A DNA stretch of 64,000 nucleotides from Streptomyces sp. YIM 121038. GTDB taxonomy: Bacteria; Actinomycetota; Actinomycetes; Streptomycetales; Streptomycetaceae. Made by a program: the position numbers and the translations under genes. This document shows, piece after piece, positions 1 to 9,006 of this stretch. Location: positions 4,340,001 through 4,404,000 of the forward strand of contig NZ_CP030771.1 of the NCBI RefSeq assembly GCF_006088715.1, read 5' to 3'. Each line of letters starts with the position of its first letter. Position 1 is the first letter of the stretch. Under the pieces are notes generated by a model. The model ran no database searches. It had not been told where the DNA came from and was given only the letters and a program-made list of their open reading frames with translations.

Positions 1-2
1 GC

Positions 3-1076
3 GCGGTCACCGCCGTGTACTGCACCATCGGCGGCCTGTGGGCGGACGCCCTGACCGAGCTGGGCCAGTTCGTCATCCAGCTGTTCGCCGGGATCGCGAT
101 GTTCGTGGCCGTCGTCGTGAAGCTCGGCGACCACGGCGGCTTCTTCGGGGTGTGGGACCGCCCGGAGCTCGACGGCCACGCCAAGCCGCTGGTCGGCCCG
201 TACGGCACGGTGTTCCTGCTCGCCTTCCTCTTCATCAAGCTCTTCGAGTACAACGGCGGCATGCTCAACCAGGCCCAGCGCTACATGGCCACGGCCAACG
301 CCCGCGAGGCCGCGCGGTCCGCGAAGCTGTCCGCCGCGCTGTGGCTGGTGTGGCCGCTGGTCCTGTTCTTCCCCATGTGGATGTCGCCGCTCCTGGTCGA
401 CGCGAAGAAGCCCGACGGGTCGGACGCGTACGCCCTGATGACCGAACAGCTCCTGCCGCACGGCCTGCTGGGCCTGGTCATCGTCGGCTTCTTCTCCCAC
501 ACGATGGCCATGTGCTCCTCCGACGCCAACGCCATCGCGGCCGTCTTCACCCGCGACGTCGCGCCGGTCCTGTCCCGCAGGGCCCGGCAGTGGACGGACC
601 GCGCGGGCCTCGTCGCGGCCCGCCTCACCACCGTCGTCTTCCTCGGCCTCTCCATGGCGGTGGCCACCCAGGTCAACTCCCCCACCTTCAACGACATCAT
701 CACCGTCGTCATCAAGTGGGTCGCCGGGCTCATGGGCCCCATCGCCATCCCGATGATGCTCGGCCTGCTGCGCACCTTCCGGCGCTCGGGCCCCACGGCG
801 GCGCTCACCAGCTGGGGCCTCGGCCTGCTCGCCTTCTGGCTGGTCAACTACCCCATCAGCTGGAACGTCGACGGGGGCGTGCCCCTCCAGTACCAGGTGT
901 CCATACCGCTGGCGGTGTCGCTGGTCCTGTACGTCGTCATCGGCTGGATCAAGCCCGAGGACACGCCGGAGCGGGACGCGCTCATCGAGCGCATCAACAC
1001 GGACGACGACGGCTCCGCCGCCGCCCTTCCCCTGGCGGGGCAGGCTGAGGCCGCGCCTTCCAAGCCGGGTCCCTAG
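3..1076 (+). CDS. Sodium:solute symporter family transporter, 5' truncated
   Basis: The reading frame is open from the left edge of the window, so the N-terminal half of the transporter is missing; about 357 codons are visible. The translation shows repeated hydrophobic helices (for example VIQLFAGIAMFVAVVVKLG near the start and a helix with VVIKWVAGLMGPIAIPMML), a Lys/Pro/Glu-rich loop and a short hydrophilic C-terminus, as in the sodium:solute symporter (SSS) family. The substrate cannot be inferred, although sugar or organic-acid uptake is common in this family. The GTG at 15 lies inside a transmembrane segment and is not the true start. The last codons and the stop lie in a short direct repeat bordering a dispersed intergenic repeat. 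Confidence 0.85.
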   Translation, partial: AVTAVYCTIGGLWADALTELGQFVIQLFAGIAMFVAVVVKLGDHGGFFGVWDRPELDGHAKPLVGPYGTVFLLAFLFIKLFEYNGGMLNQAQRYMATANAREAARSAKLSAALWLVWPLVLFFPMWMSPLLVDAKKPDGSDAYALMTEQLLPHGLLGLVIVGFFSHTMAMCSSDANAIAAVFTRDVAPVLSRRARQWTDRAGLVAARLTTVVFLGLSMAVATQVNSPTFNDIITVVIKWVAGLMGPIAIPMMLGLLRTFRRSGPTAALTSWGLGLLAFWLVNYPISWNVDGGVPLQYQVSIPLAVSLVLYVVIGWIKPEDTPERDALIERINTDDDGSAAALPLAGQAEAAPSKPGP

Positions 1077-1167
1077 CGGGTGCCTCTTCGTCTGCGGGTC
1101 CGTCCTGGCTGGTCGCGCAGTTCCCCGCGCCCCTTCGGGGGCGCCCTCGAAGCCGGGTCCCTAACGG
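1062..1167. repeat. Direct repeats flanking dispersed repeat A, copy 1
   Basis: The string aagccgggtccctaRcgg occurs at 1062-1079, covering the symporter stop codon, and again at 1150-1167, 88 bp later. Between them lies the first copy of a Streptomyces-type intergenic repeat whose core is tcttcgtctgcgg followed by tcgcgcagttccccgcgcc. Related copies are at about 2970-3045 and, inverted, at about 56062-56142. The flanking duplication suggests that the element was inserted or amplified together with its edge. Confidence 0.7.
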
Positions 1168-1187
1168 CGGCGTGGTGGGATGGCTTC

Positions 1188-2192
1188 ATGCCCAGCGCGA
1201 GGCGCGTTCTTATCGTTGCGTACGACGACACGCAGATACTCGATGTCGCCTGTCCCAGCGGGGCGTTGGACATCGCGAACCGGTACGGGGCCGAGCCGCC
1301 GTACGAGATCGAGCTCGGCACCGTCGGCCGCGCCCCCGCGCGCAGCAGCTCGGGCATCGCCCTCGGAGCCGGGCGGAGCCTGGAGACGGTCGCCGGGCCG
1401 CTGGACACGCTGCTCGTGGCGGGCGGCGCCGGGTACGCGCGGGCGGCGGCCGACGCCCGCCTGGTCGCCCAGGTCCGGCGGCTCGCGCGCACGAGCCGCC
1501 GGATCGCCTCCGTGTGCACCGGCGCCTACGTCCTGGCCGCCGCCGGGCTCCTCGACCACCGCCGCGCCACCACCCACTGGGGCTACGGCGCCGAACTGGC
1601 CGCCCGGCACCCGGCGGTGGCCGTCGACACCGCCCCGCTGTACGTGCGCGACGGCAACGTCTACACCTCGGCGGGCGTCACCAGCGCCCTCGACCTCACC
1701 CTGTCCCTGATCGAGGACGACCACGGCCCGACCCTGGCCAGGGCGGTCGCCCGCGAACTCGTCTCGTATCTGCACCGGCCCGCCGACCAGGCGCAGATCA
1801 GCATGTTCCTGGCCGCGCCGCCGCCGGGCGACCGCCTGGTCCGGGACCTGGCGGCCCACATCGCCGCGCACCTCACCGAGGACCTGTCGCCCGCCGCGCT
1901 CGCCGCCCGCGCGGGCGTGAGCACCCGGCACCTGACCCGTCTGTTCGGCGCGCACCTCGGCACCACTCCGGCCCGCGCGGTGCGCGCCGCCCGCACGGAG
2001 GCCGCCGCGCACCTCGTGCGCTCCAGCGAACTGTCCCTTGCCGCCATCGCCCGCCGCTGCGGCTTCGGCTCCGCGCAGACGCTGCGCCAGGCCTTCCTCG
2101 ACGCGTACGGCGTCAGCGGGGACACGATGCGCAAGATGCCGGACATGCCCCGCCCGCGGCAGGCACCCGGGCGGCAGACTCCCGGGGCATGA
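1188..2192 (+). CDS. GlxA-family transcriptional regulator (DJ-1/PfpI plus AraC HTH)
   Basis: A protein of 334 residues. Residues about 5-175 form a DJ-1/PfpI (class I amidotransferase-like) domain containing the nucleophile-elbow motif SVCTGAYVLAAAGLL with Cys110. Residues about 220-325 form an AraC-type double helix-turn-helix (LAARAGVSTRHLTRLF and LAAIARRCGFGSAQTLRQAF). Such regulators use the DJ-1 domain as a sensor and control neighbouring genes. The ATG at 1188 was chosen because homology begins at MPSARRVLIVAYDDTQ; the frame is open upstream but runs into the intergenic repeat. The stop overlaps the start of the next gene by four bases, so the two are translationally coupled and probably functionally linked. 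Confidence 0.88.
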   Translation: MPSARRVLIVAYDDTQILDVACPSGALDIANRYGAEPPYEIELGTVGRAPARSSSGIALGAGRSLETVAGPLDTLLVAGGAGYARAAADARLVAQVRRLARTSRRIASVCTGAYVLAAAGLLDHRRATTHWGYGAELAARHPAVAVDTAPLYVRDGNVYTSAGVTSALDLTLSLIEDDHGPTLARAVARELVSYLHRPADQAQISMFLAAPPPGDRLVRDLAAHIAAHLTEDLSPAALAARAGVSTRHLTRLFGAHLGTTPARAVRAARTEAAAHLVRSSELSLAAIARRCGFGSAQTLRQAFLDAYGVSGDTMRKMPDMPRPRQAPGRQTPGA

Positions 2193-2965
2193 CGCACCCC
2201 ACCACCCGCCGCACCCTGCTGCGCGGCAGCGCGGCCACCGCCGCCCTCGCCACCGCGGGCCTTGCCGCCCGGCCCGCCGCCGCCCACGCCGACGCACCCC
2301 GCAAGCCCGGCGCCGGGGGCCCGCGCATCGGTATCCTCCTCTACGACGGCTACAGCCTCCTCGACCCCACAGGACCCGCCGAGGTGCTCTCGCGCCTGCC
2401 GGGCGCAAGCGTCACGATGGTCGCCGAGCGGCGCGGCCCGGTCCGCACCGACACCGGTGACGTGGCCGTCGTCGCCGACCGCTCCCTCGCCGAAGCGGGC
2501 CGCCTCGACGTGCTCCTCGTCCCGGGCGCGGGCAACCGGGGCGTCATCGCCGCGATGGAGAACCAGACCCTCCTGAAGTGGATCCGCGCCACGGACCGGC
2601 ACACCCGCTTCACCACGTCCGTGTGCACCGGCTCCCTCGTGCTCGCCGCGGCCGGGCTCCTCGACGGCCGCCGCGCGACGACGTACTGGGCGTCGGCGGA
2701 GTACCTGGAGAAGACCTACGACGTCACGTACGTACCGGAACGCTTCGTGGAGTCGGGGAAGTTCATCACCTCGGCCGGGGTCTCCGCCGGGCTCGACATG
2801 GCCCTGCACCTCGCGGCGCGGCTCACCGACGACGACACCGCGCGGGCGATCCAGCTGGCGGTCGAGTACGATCCGCGTCCGCCCTTCGACTCGGGCGACT
2901 GGCGTCGGGCCAGTGCGGAGTTGAAGGCTCGGGCCCTCAAACTCCTGGAGGACTCGCAGGTTTAG
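2189..2965 (+). CDS. Tat-exported DJ-1/PfpI family protein
   Basis: A protein of 258 residues starting with a twin-arginine signal (TRRTLLRGSA, then an Ala-rich hydrophobic stretch and a processing region near AAAHADA). The mature part is a single DJ-1/PfpI domain (IGILLYDGYSLLDPTGPAEVL; SVCTGSLVLAAAGLLDG with Cys146; ATTYW) with no DNA-binding domain. It is therefore predicted to act outside the membrane, perhaps as a hydrolase, isomerase or sensor partner of the upstream GlxA regulator, to which it is coupled by an ATGA overlap at 2189-2192. The substrate is unknown. The family call is firm; the exported location is inferred from the twin arginines. Confidence 0.85.
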   Translation: MTHPTTRRTLLRGSAATAALATAGLAARPAAAHADAPRKPGAGGPRIGILLYDGYSLLDPTGPAEVLSRLPGASVTMVAERRGPVRTDTGDVAVVADRSLAEAGRLDVLLVPGAGNRGVIAAMENQTLLKWIRATDRHTRFTTSVCTGSLVLAAAGLLDGRRATTYWASAEYLEKTYDVTYVPERFVESGKFITSAGVSAGLDMALHLAARLTDDDTARAIQLAVEYDPRPPFDSGDWRRASAELKARALKLLEDSQV

Positions 2966-2969
2966 GCTG

Positions 2970-3045
2970 TTTCTTCGTCTGCGGAATCGCCGTGGTTGAT
3001 CGCGCAGTTCCCCGCGCCCCTACGGGCGCTCCTCTCAAGCCCGGG
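2970..3045. repeat. Dispersed intergenic repeat A, copy 2
   Basis: The sequence shares ttcttcgtctgcgg, then a ggttgatcgcgcagttccc segment and a cgcgcccc..cgggcg hairpin-like segment with 1084-1162. It sits between the convergent ends of the DJ-1 gene and the ADP-ribosylglycohydrolase-like gene, where it could act as a transcription terminator. Confidence 0.75.
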
Positions 3046-4153
3046 GATAACGGGCCAGCCAGCCCGGGGACGCGCCCGACGGGCTGTGGAGGGCGGGGCC
3101 CTGGGTCATCTCCATGGCGAAGTCGTCGGCGAGCTCCAGGACGGTGGCGCGGCCCTCCAGTTCGGTGAGCCAGCCGGGCGGCAGCGCGGTCTCGCCGTGC
3201 AGCGCGCCGAGCAGGGCCCCGCACAGCGCGCCCGCCGCCGTGGAGGACGCGCCGTGGTTGACGGCGAGCCGCAGGCCGTGGCGGACGTCCTCGCCGACGA
3301 GGGCGCAGTACACGGCGGCGGCGAGGACGCCCTCCGCCTCGCCCTCGCCGAGCAGCTCCTCGACGCGGGCCGCGTTCGGCATGCCCTGCCGTACGGCGCC
3401 GAGCGCGTGCCGCAGCCCGTCGGTGACGGCCTGGTGGCCCGGCCGCGCGGCGAGCAGGGACAGCGCGCGCTGCACGGCCCCGTCGAGGGACTCCCCCCGG
3501 GCAAGGCCGTGCACGAGGACGGCGTGCGCGCCCGCGGCGAGGTAGGCGTGGGGGTGCCCGTGGGTCTGCACGGCGCACTCCACGGCGAGCTGGAGCACGA
3601 GCTGCGGCTCCCACCCCACGAGCAGCCCGAAGGGCGCGGACCTGGCGGCGGCCTCCGGGCCGCGCTCGCCCGGGTTCTTGGGCACGTCGAGGGTGCCCAT
3701 GCGGTCGTCGGCGAGCCCGGTGAGGCAGGCGCGGGCGGGCCCGCGCCGCGAGTACAGCCACTCCTCGCGGGCCAGCCAGCCGTCCTCCTTGCGCCGCTCG
3801 TCGGGCCCCCAGTCGCGCTGGGTCACGGCCCACCGCAGGTACGCCCGGTGCAGATCGGTCGGCGGGTGCCAGGCGCCGGTGTCGCGCCGCACCTGGGCGC
3901 GTATCAGACCGTCCACGGTGAACAGGGACAGCTGCGTGGCGGCGGTGACGGCGCCGCGTCTGCCGTGCGCGGGGGCGAGTTCGGTGAGGCCTTCGGCGCC
4001 GTGCGCGGCGCGGATCTCCGCCAGGTCCGCGCCGTCCACGGGCGCCCCGAGCGCGTCACCGACGGCGGCCGCGAGCAGCGTGCCGCGGACCCGGCTGCGG
4101 AAGTCCTGCTGCTCGGTGCGGCCCCACACCGAGGTGGCTGCTACGGCACTCAC
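3035..4153 (-). CDS. ADP-ribosylglycohydrolase-like protein, metal ligands apparently lost
   Basis: A protein of 372 residues if the GTG at 4153 is used; it follows a GGGGG ribosome site at a spacing of four bases, and an in-frame upstream start exists at 4195. The fold signature of ADP-ribosylglycohydrolase (DraG/ARH) is visible: RVRGTLLAAAVGDALGAPVDG near the N-terminus, AACCACGG-like helices (CAVQTHGHPHAYLAAGAHAVLVHGLARG) and a C-terminal NHGASSTAAGALCGALLGALHG. Active members carry Asp residues in WTDDT and HxGDxDxxA motifs that bind magnesium. Here the first reads VTAATQ and the second NHGASSTAAG, so most ligands are absent. It may be a binding protein or an inactive paralogue rather than a hydrolase. 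Confidence 0.82.
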   Translation of the reverse strand: MSAVAATSVWGRTEQQDFRSRVRGTLLAAAVGDALGAPVDGADLAEIRAAHGAEGLTELAPAHGRRGAVTAATQLSLFTVDGLIRAQVRRDTGAWHPPTDLHRAYLRWAVTQRDWGPDERRKEDGWLAREEWLYSRRGPARACLTGLADDRMGTLDVPKNPGERGPEAAARSAPFGLLVGWEPQLVLQLAVECAVQTHGHPHAYLAAGAHAVLVHGLARGESLDGAVQRALSLLAARPGHQAVTDGLRHALGAVRQGMPNAARVEELLGEGEAEGVLAAAVYCALVGEDVRHGLRLAVNHGASSTAAGALCGALLGALHGETALPPGWLTELEGRATVLELADDFAMEMTQGPALHSPSGASPGWLARYPRA

Positions 4154-4257
4154 CGAACCCCCTTTCCCGTGCCTCGCCGTCCGACTCCGCAGCACTGTAA
4201 TCGAACGGGAACGGTGGGTTCAGGGGGCAAGTGGTTTGTGCCGAAGGTGCGGTTTCC

Positions 4258-4698
4258 CTAGTTCCCGTCGGGAGTTGGGCGGTGTTCGACGTATTCGACG
4301 ACCGTGCCGTCGGGGTGCCGGACGGTGAAGCCGGTGCCGGTCGGGACGCGGTGCGGCGGGTCGAGGACCTCCGTGCCCTCCTCCGCCGCGAGCCGGGCCA
4401 GATAGGTCTCGGCGGAGTCGATGATCAGCGTGCCGTCCGTGGCCCGGAACGGCGCGAGCGTCTCCTCGTCGCCCTCGACGATCAGGAAGCTCCCGACGAC
4501 GGCGAGCGCGAGCCGCTTCTGCGGATACGTGAACCACATGTCACGCTCCACGCCGAGCAGCCGCTCGTAGAAGCCGGTGACGCTGTCCAGGGTGCCCAGG
4601 GGCGTGTACACGCGGATGAGCGTGCGGGGTTCGGTGAACCCGGAGGAGTCGTTGACGCGGCGCCGGACGATGGGGGTGGGGTCGGTGTCGTTGCTCAT
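4258..4698 (-). CDS. VOC/glyoxalase superfamily protein
   Basis: A protein of 146 residues whose core (LIRVYTPLGTLDSVTGFYERLLGVERDM, then HPDGTVVEYVEHRP) matches one vicinal oxygen chelate (VOC) domain, the fold of glyoxalase I, dioxygenases and bleomycin-binding proteins. The ATG at 4698 directly precedes the homologous region. It is transcribed divergently from the XRE regulator at 4768 across only 69 bp, an arrangement typical of a regulator and its single target. The substrate is unknown; a detoxification or antibiotic-binding role is possible. Confidence 0.8.
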   Translation of the reverse strand: MSNDTDPTPIVRRRVNDSSGFTEPRTLIRVYTPLGTLDSVTGFYERLLGVERDMWFTYPQKRLALAVVGSFLIVEGDEETLAPFRATDGTLIIDSAETYLARLAAEEGTEVLDPPHRVPTGTGFTVRHPDGTVVEYVEHRPTPDGN

Positions 4699-4767
4699 GC
4701 GGCAAGCCTCGCCCCGGGAATGGACGCCAGCCAGGCGGGTGTTCATGCGGTGAGCGGAGGTAACACG
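4699..4767. promoter_or_regulatory. Shared divergent promoter region, VOC gene and MmyB-type regulator
   Basis: This 69-bp interval must hold the start signals of both divergent genes. On the plus strand an excellent ribosome site, GGAGG at 4756-4760, sits seven bases before the ATG at 4768 and decides that start. No convincing palindrome was recognised. Confidence 0.5.
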
Positions 4768-5589
4768 ATGACGGACCCGGTGGCGTTCCGCCGTGAGCTG
4801 GGCGGCTTCCTGCGGGCGCACCGCGAGCGCGTGACCCCGGCGGACGTCGGGCTCCCCGGCACGCCCCGGCGCCGCACCTCCGGCCTGCGCCGGGAGGAGG
4901 TCGCGGCGCTCTCCGGGGTATCGGTGGCCTGGTACACCTGGCTGGAGCAGGGCCGCGTCGACACCTCGCGGCAGGTCCTGGACGCGGTGGCGCGGACCCT
5001 GCGCCTGGACGCCGCGGCCCACCGCCACGCCCTCGCCCTGGCGGGGTACGCCGCCCCCGACGCGGCCCCCGCGGCGCCGTCCGACCACCAGCCCCTGCTG
5101 GACGCCTTGGCCACGCCCGCGGCGCTCCTCGCCCCGTCCCTGGACCTGCGCGCCTGGAACGCGCCGTACGCCGCGCTCTGGCCCGACCCGGCCCGGGTGC
5201 CCGCCGACCGGCGCAACCTCCTGCTGCTCCTGGCCACCGACCCCGCCCACCAGCGCGTCCTGCCGGACTGGGAGCCGCTGGCCACGGACCTCTACCGCCA
5301 CTTCCGCACCCGCGCCGACCGCGAGCCCCCGGCGTCCCGCAGTCACGAGGTGACCGCCCTGCTGCGTGCCGAGCGGCCCGAACTCGACGCCTGGTGGTCC
5401 TGCCGCTCGGTCGCCGACTTCGCTCCCCGCACCGTCACCCTCACCACGCCCGGGGGCGACCCGCGCCCGTACGCGCTGACGCTGCTGCTCGCGCCGGAGC
5501 CCGGGGGCGGCGCGTTCCTGGTCCACACACCGGTCGGCGCCGAGCCTTCCGCGCCGGGCCGACGACGCTACGCGGGCGGCTCCGCGTAG
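4768..5589 (+). CDS. MmyB-type XRE family transcriptional regulator
   Basis: A protein of 273 residues. Residues about 10-85 form an XRE helix-turn-helix (RRRTSGLRREEVAALSGVSVAWYTWLEQGR), the signature of the MmyB-like family common in actinomycetes. Residues about 105-260 form the MmyB ligand-binding domain (LLAPSLDLRAWNAPYAALW; RNLLLLLATDP; ELDAWWSCRSV), which has a PAS-like fold and binds fatty-acid-type ligands in studied members. Such regulators usually control a divergently transcribed enzyme gene, here the VOC protein. The 3' end overlaps the convergent ATPase gene by 22 bp. Confidence 0.9.
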   Translation: MTDPVAFRRELGGFLRAHRERVTPADVGLPGTPRRRTSGLRREEVAALSGVSVAWYTWLEQGRVDTSRQVLDAVARTLRLDAAAHRHALALAGYAAPDAAPAAPSDHQPLLDALATPAALLAPSLDLRAWNAPYAALWPDPARVPADRRNLLLLLATDPAHQRVLPDWEPLATDLYRHFRTRADREPPASRSHEVTALLRAERPELDAWWSCRSVADFAPRTVTLTTPGGDPRPYALTLLLAPEPGGGAFLVHTPVGAEPSAPGRRRYAGGSA

Positions 5590-8500
5590 CGCGCCCGGAA
5601 GGCGTCGCGGGCCTCGGCCACCCGCGCCACGCGGGGCGCGAGGCGGGCCCGGTCGGCGCCGGGGGCGCGGAGCAGTTCCGTGAGGAGGGCGGCCAGTTCG
5701 GCGCGGTCCGCCCAGTTCGCGCGAGGGGCGTCGAGCGGGACGCAGCGGGCGAGGCGGGCGTCGAGCGCGGCCCAGTCGGCGAGCCCGGCGGCGACCACCG
5801 CGCCCAGGTACGCGGCCTCGGCGGGCCTGCGCCCGTCGGCCCGCAGCAGCCGGGCCGTCTCCTGCCAGTGCGTGCGGGCCGCGGCCGCCCCCTCGCGGCC
5901 GCTCACGGCGAGGGCGAGGGCCAGCGCGCCGAGCGTCTCGTCGTGGGCGCGCAGGGCCGAGGCCGCCGCGCGCGCCTGCGGCCAGCGCCCCAGGAGGCGG
6001 TACGCCTGGGCCAGCGCGACGGCGCCGCCGACGAACCGGGGGGCGGCCCCGTCGTTGGCGGTGAGTCCGGCGAGTGCCAGGTCGGGGCGCCCGTTCATGA
6101 GGTCGAGCGCCGCTCTCATGCAGCACGCCCAGTCGGTGGGCTCGCCCCGGGCCGTGAGACGGGCGAGGTCCTCCGCGGCTCCGGCGAGCCGGCCGACGAG
6201 CACCTGGATGAAGCATCTGCCCTCGCGGAGCGTGGGGCGGTCCTCGTCGGTCGCCACCGCGCGGTCCAGGTCCGCCAGGGCCCGCTCGTGGAGCCCGAGC
6301 TCGGAGTGGACCCTGCCCCGCAGGACCAGCGCGTCCCCGTAGTCCGGCTCCTTGCCGATGATCTGGTCCAGGTCCGCGCGGGCGTCCTCGTGCCGGTGCA
6401 GGTCGACGAGGACCCGGGCCCGGCAGTACCGCACCCACGACGAGTCGGGCCACAGCTCGACCGCCCGGTCGGCGTCGGCGAGGGCCCCCGCGTGGTCACC
6501 GAGGCAACGGCGCGCGCGGGACCGCTGGGCGAGCGCCCACGCGTGGTCCGGGGCGAGTTCGAGGGCCCGGTCCAGGTCCACGAGGGCCTTGCGCGGCCGG
6601 AAGAGGCCGAGCAGCGCGGCACCGCGGCCCGCGTAGCCCGACGCGTACCCGTTGTCGATCCCGAGTGCGCGGTCGTAGTCCCCGAGCGCTTCCTCGTAGC
6701 GGCGCGTGACGCGCAGCGCGTCGCCCCGCATGCTCCACACCCACTTCCAGTCGGCGGAGAGGCCGACGGCCCGGTCCAGGTCCGCGAGGGCGCACTCGGA
6801 CCGGCCGAGGTTCAAGTGGAGCCGCGCGCGCTTCACCAGCGCCCAGGTGTACTCCGGCTTCAGCTCCAGGGCCCGGCCGAAGTCGCGGAGCGCCTCGTCG
6901 TGGCGGCCGAGGCTGTGCAGGGCGGCGCCCCGTGACGCCCAGGCGTACTCCTGCTCGGGGGCCAGCTCGATCGCCCGGCCGAGGTCGTCGACGGCCTTCT
7001 CGTAGTGCCCGAGGACCCGTTGGAACTCGCCCCGCATGCGGAGGGTCACGATCTGGTCAGGAACGAGCGCGTCGGCCCGGTCCAGGTCCGCGAGCCCGGC
7101 GGCGTAGTCGCCCCGCTTGCCGTGGGTGCTGGCTCTGCCGCGGTAGGCGCGCATCAGGTCCGGGTCGAGGGCGACGGCCCGGTCGTAGTCGGCCAGCGAG
7201 TCTTCGTAGGCACCGCTCTGGCGCCGGAAGCGGCCCCGCACCGCGTGCGCGAGGGCCCGGCGCCGGGGGTCGAGCCCGGCCCGGTCGAGCAGCAGCCCCA
7301 ACGGCACGGTCAGGTCGTCGTGGGCGAGCGCCGCCAGCAGGTCGCGCCCCCACTCCTCGGCTGCCCGGCCGGTGGAGTCCCCGCCCGCGTCGGCCAGGAC
7401 CCGCGCCCACTGCCGGGCGACGGACTCCCCCTGGTTGCAGGCGCTGACGACATCGCCCAGGACGTCCGGCAGCGCCGCCCGCTCGCCCGCGCACAGCAGG
7501 TGGTACGACTCCGCGAGCCGCAGCTCCCGCCACCGTCCGTCGGCCCATGCTTCGTCGGCGCCGAGTGAGGCCTCGGTCTCGGCCCGCCACGCCCCGAACG
7601 TCTCCGCGAGCCTCCCGTGCCGCTCCGCCCAGCCCCGCGGTGACCGCTGCCGCTGCAGCCGCAGCATCGGGTCGCGCACCACGTCGTGGTAGCCGAGCCG
7701 GTCCCCGCGGTCGCTGACGAACGGCAGCTTCCGCAGCCACGCGAACAGGCCAGGCACCTCCCCGTCCGCGCACAGGCCGTCCACCGCCGCCCGGAACACG
7801 TCCTCGTCCAGGCCGCGCGGCAGCGCGCACGCGAGCGCCACCGCGCGCCGCACCGGGTCCGGTTCCCACTTCAGGAAGCGCTCCACGGCCGTGGCACACG
7901 GGTCACCGACGCCGTCCGGCCCGGTGGGGCGGCTCTCGGCGAGCGTCGACACCAGGACGGGCAGGCCGCCGGAGAGGCGGAGCACCTCCTCGACGACCGG
8001 TTCGGCGGTGACGCCCTTGCCCGCCAGGAGTCCGCGCGCCTCCAGGTCCGTGAACGGCTCCAGCGGGACGTCCGCCATGAAGTCGAGGTATCCGTCCCAC
8101 CGCGCCGCGTCGAAGGCCTGCTGCCCGGCGGTCACCACGACGAGGTGGGCGGGCAGCGCCCCGTACCGGTCCGTCGTCATCAGGTCGCACAGCCAGCCGT
8201 CGAGGAACGGCCCGGTCCGTTCGTACGTGTCGAAGAAGAGGACGACCCACGGATACGCGCGGGCGGCCTCGACCAGTTCGCCGAGGAACACCGGGGTCAG
8301 GACCCGCTCGGGGGACAGGACCAGCTGGACGTCCTCCTGATTGCGGAACCGGGCGCTCAGGCCCGCCCGCAGCCGGTCGGCGCCCTGCGCCAGCTGCGCG
8401 GGCTCGATGGCGCCCGCGAACGCGCCGACGCCGGGCAGCAGGCCGAGCCCCGCGAGGCCCGCGCGGGCCGCCGTCATGCTGCCCGCCGACGGGGGCGGGA

Positions 8501-8906
8501 CGGTGCCCGGGTCCTGGCCGGGGTCGGCCGTCGCCGCGAGGCTCGCCATCTCGGCCTCGTGCCGCCGTTCCCGGTGGGTGGCGAGCATCCGGTCGAGCTC
8601 CTTGCACCTGCGGCCCCGCCGGGCGAACTCGGCGCTGACCGCGGCCATCGCGTCCGGCACGCTGTCGACGACCTCGTCCACGTAGGCGGTCAGCGCGCCC
8701 TGCTGCCGGGCCACTTGCTCCAGCTCGCGGACCAGCGACGTCTTGCCGACGCCCGCGTTGCCGTGCACGTGGAAGAGGAATCGGTGCCGCTCGTCGGTCA
8801 CCGGCACGTCGAAGTTGGCGCGGAACGCGGCGAGTTCGCTGCGGCGCCCCACGAAACCCGACCGCCTGCGGCGGCGGATCAACTCCTGCATCGACGGCTC
8901 GCTCAT
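5568..8906 (-). CDS. Large STAND-type ATPase with tetratricopeptide repeats
   Basis: A protein of 1,112 residues. After a basic N-terminus with the FVGRRSELAAF box typical of AAA_16/Orc-like NTPases, a Walker A motif GNAGVGKTS lies at residues 49-57 and a Walker B-like PWVVLFFDTYE near residue 245. Residues about 590-1000 contain nine or more tetratricopeptide repeats, each about 34 residues with the pattern ALADLDRAVEL-P. This ATPase-plus-repeat layout is that of STAND signalling ATPases used in regulation, stress response and sometimes phage defence. The ATG at 8906 was selected for its ribosome site (GGGGAGGG). No effector domain is recognisable at either end, so the output activity is unknown. 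Confidence 0.85.
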   Translation of the reverse strand: MSEPSMQELIRRRRRSGFVGRRSELAAFRANFDVPVTDERHRFLFHVHGNAGVGKTSLVRELEQVARQQGALTAYVDEVVDSVPDAMAAVSAEFARRGRRCKELDRMLATHRERRHEAEMASLAATADPGQDPGTVPPPSAGSMTAARAGLAGLGLLPGVGAFAGAIEPAQLAQGADRLRAGLSARFRNQEDVQLVLSPERVLTPVFLGELVEAARAYPWVVLFFDTYERTGPFLDGWLCDLMTTDRYGALPAHLVVVTAGQQAFDAARWDGYLDFMADVPLEPFTDLEARGLLAGKGVTAEPVVEEVLRLSGGLPVLVSTLAESRPTGPDGVGDPCATAVERFLKWEPDPVRRAVALACALPRGLDEDVFRAAVDGLCADGEVPGLFAWLRKLPFVSDRGDRLGYHDVVRDPMLRLQRQRSPRGWAERHGRLAETFGAWRAETEASLGADEAWADGRWRELRLAESYHLLCAGERAALPDVLGDVVSACNQGESVARQWARVLADAGGDSTGRAAEEWGRDLLAALAHDDLTVPLGLLLDRAGLDPRRRALAHAVRGRFRRQSGAYEDSLADYDRAVALDPDLMRAYRGRASTHGKRGDYAAGLADLDRADALVPDQIVTLRMRGEFQRVLGHYEKAVDDLGRAIELAPEQEYAWASRGAALHSLGRHDEALRDFGRALELKPEYTWALVKRARLHLNLGRSECALADLDRAVGLSADWKWVWSMRGDALRVTRRYEEALGDYDRALGIDNGYASGYAGRGAALLGLFRPRKALVDLDRALELAPDHAWALAQRSRARRCLGDHAGALADADRAVELWPDSSWVRYCRARVLVDLHRHEDARADLDQIIGKEPDYGDALVLRGRVHSELGLHERALADLDRAVATDEDRPTLREGRCFIQVLVGRLAGAAEDLARLTARGEPTDWACCMRAALDLMNGRPDLALAGLTANDGAAPRFVGGAVALAQAYRLLGRWPQARAAASALRAHDETLGALALALAVSGREGAAAARTHWQETARLLRADGRRPAEAAYLGAVVAAGLADWAALDARLARCVPLDAPRANWADRAELAALLTELLRAPGADRARLAPRVARVAEARDAFRARYAEPPA

Positions 8907-9006
8907 CGCCCTCCCCTGCCCCGCGCCCCTGGCACTCCAGTGTCCCCCAGGAGCCCCCGCGGCGCCGGGGATCACGCCCCTGGGCTGATCTGGCGGCCCG
9001 GGGCCC

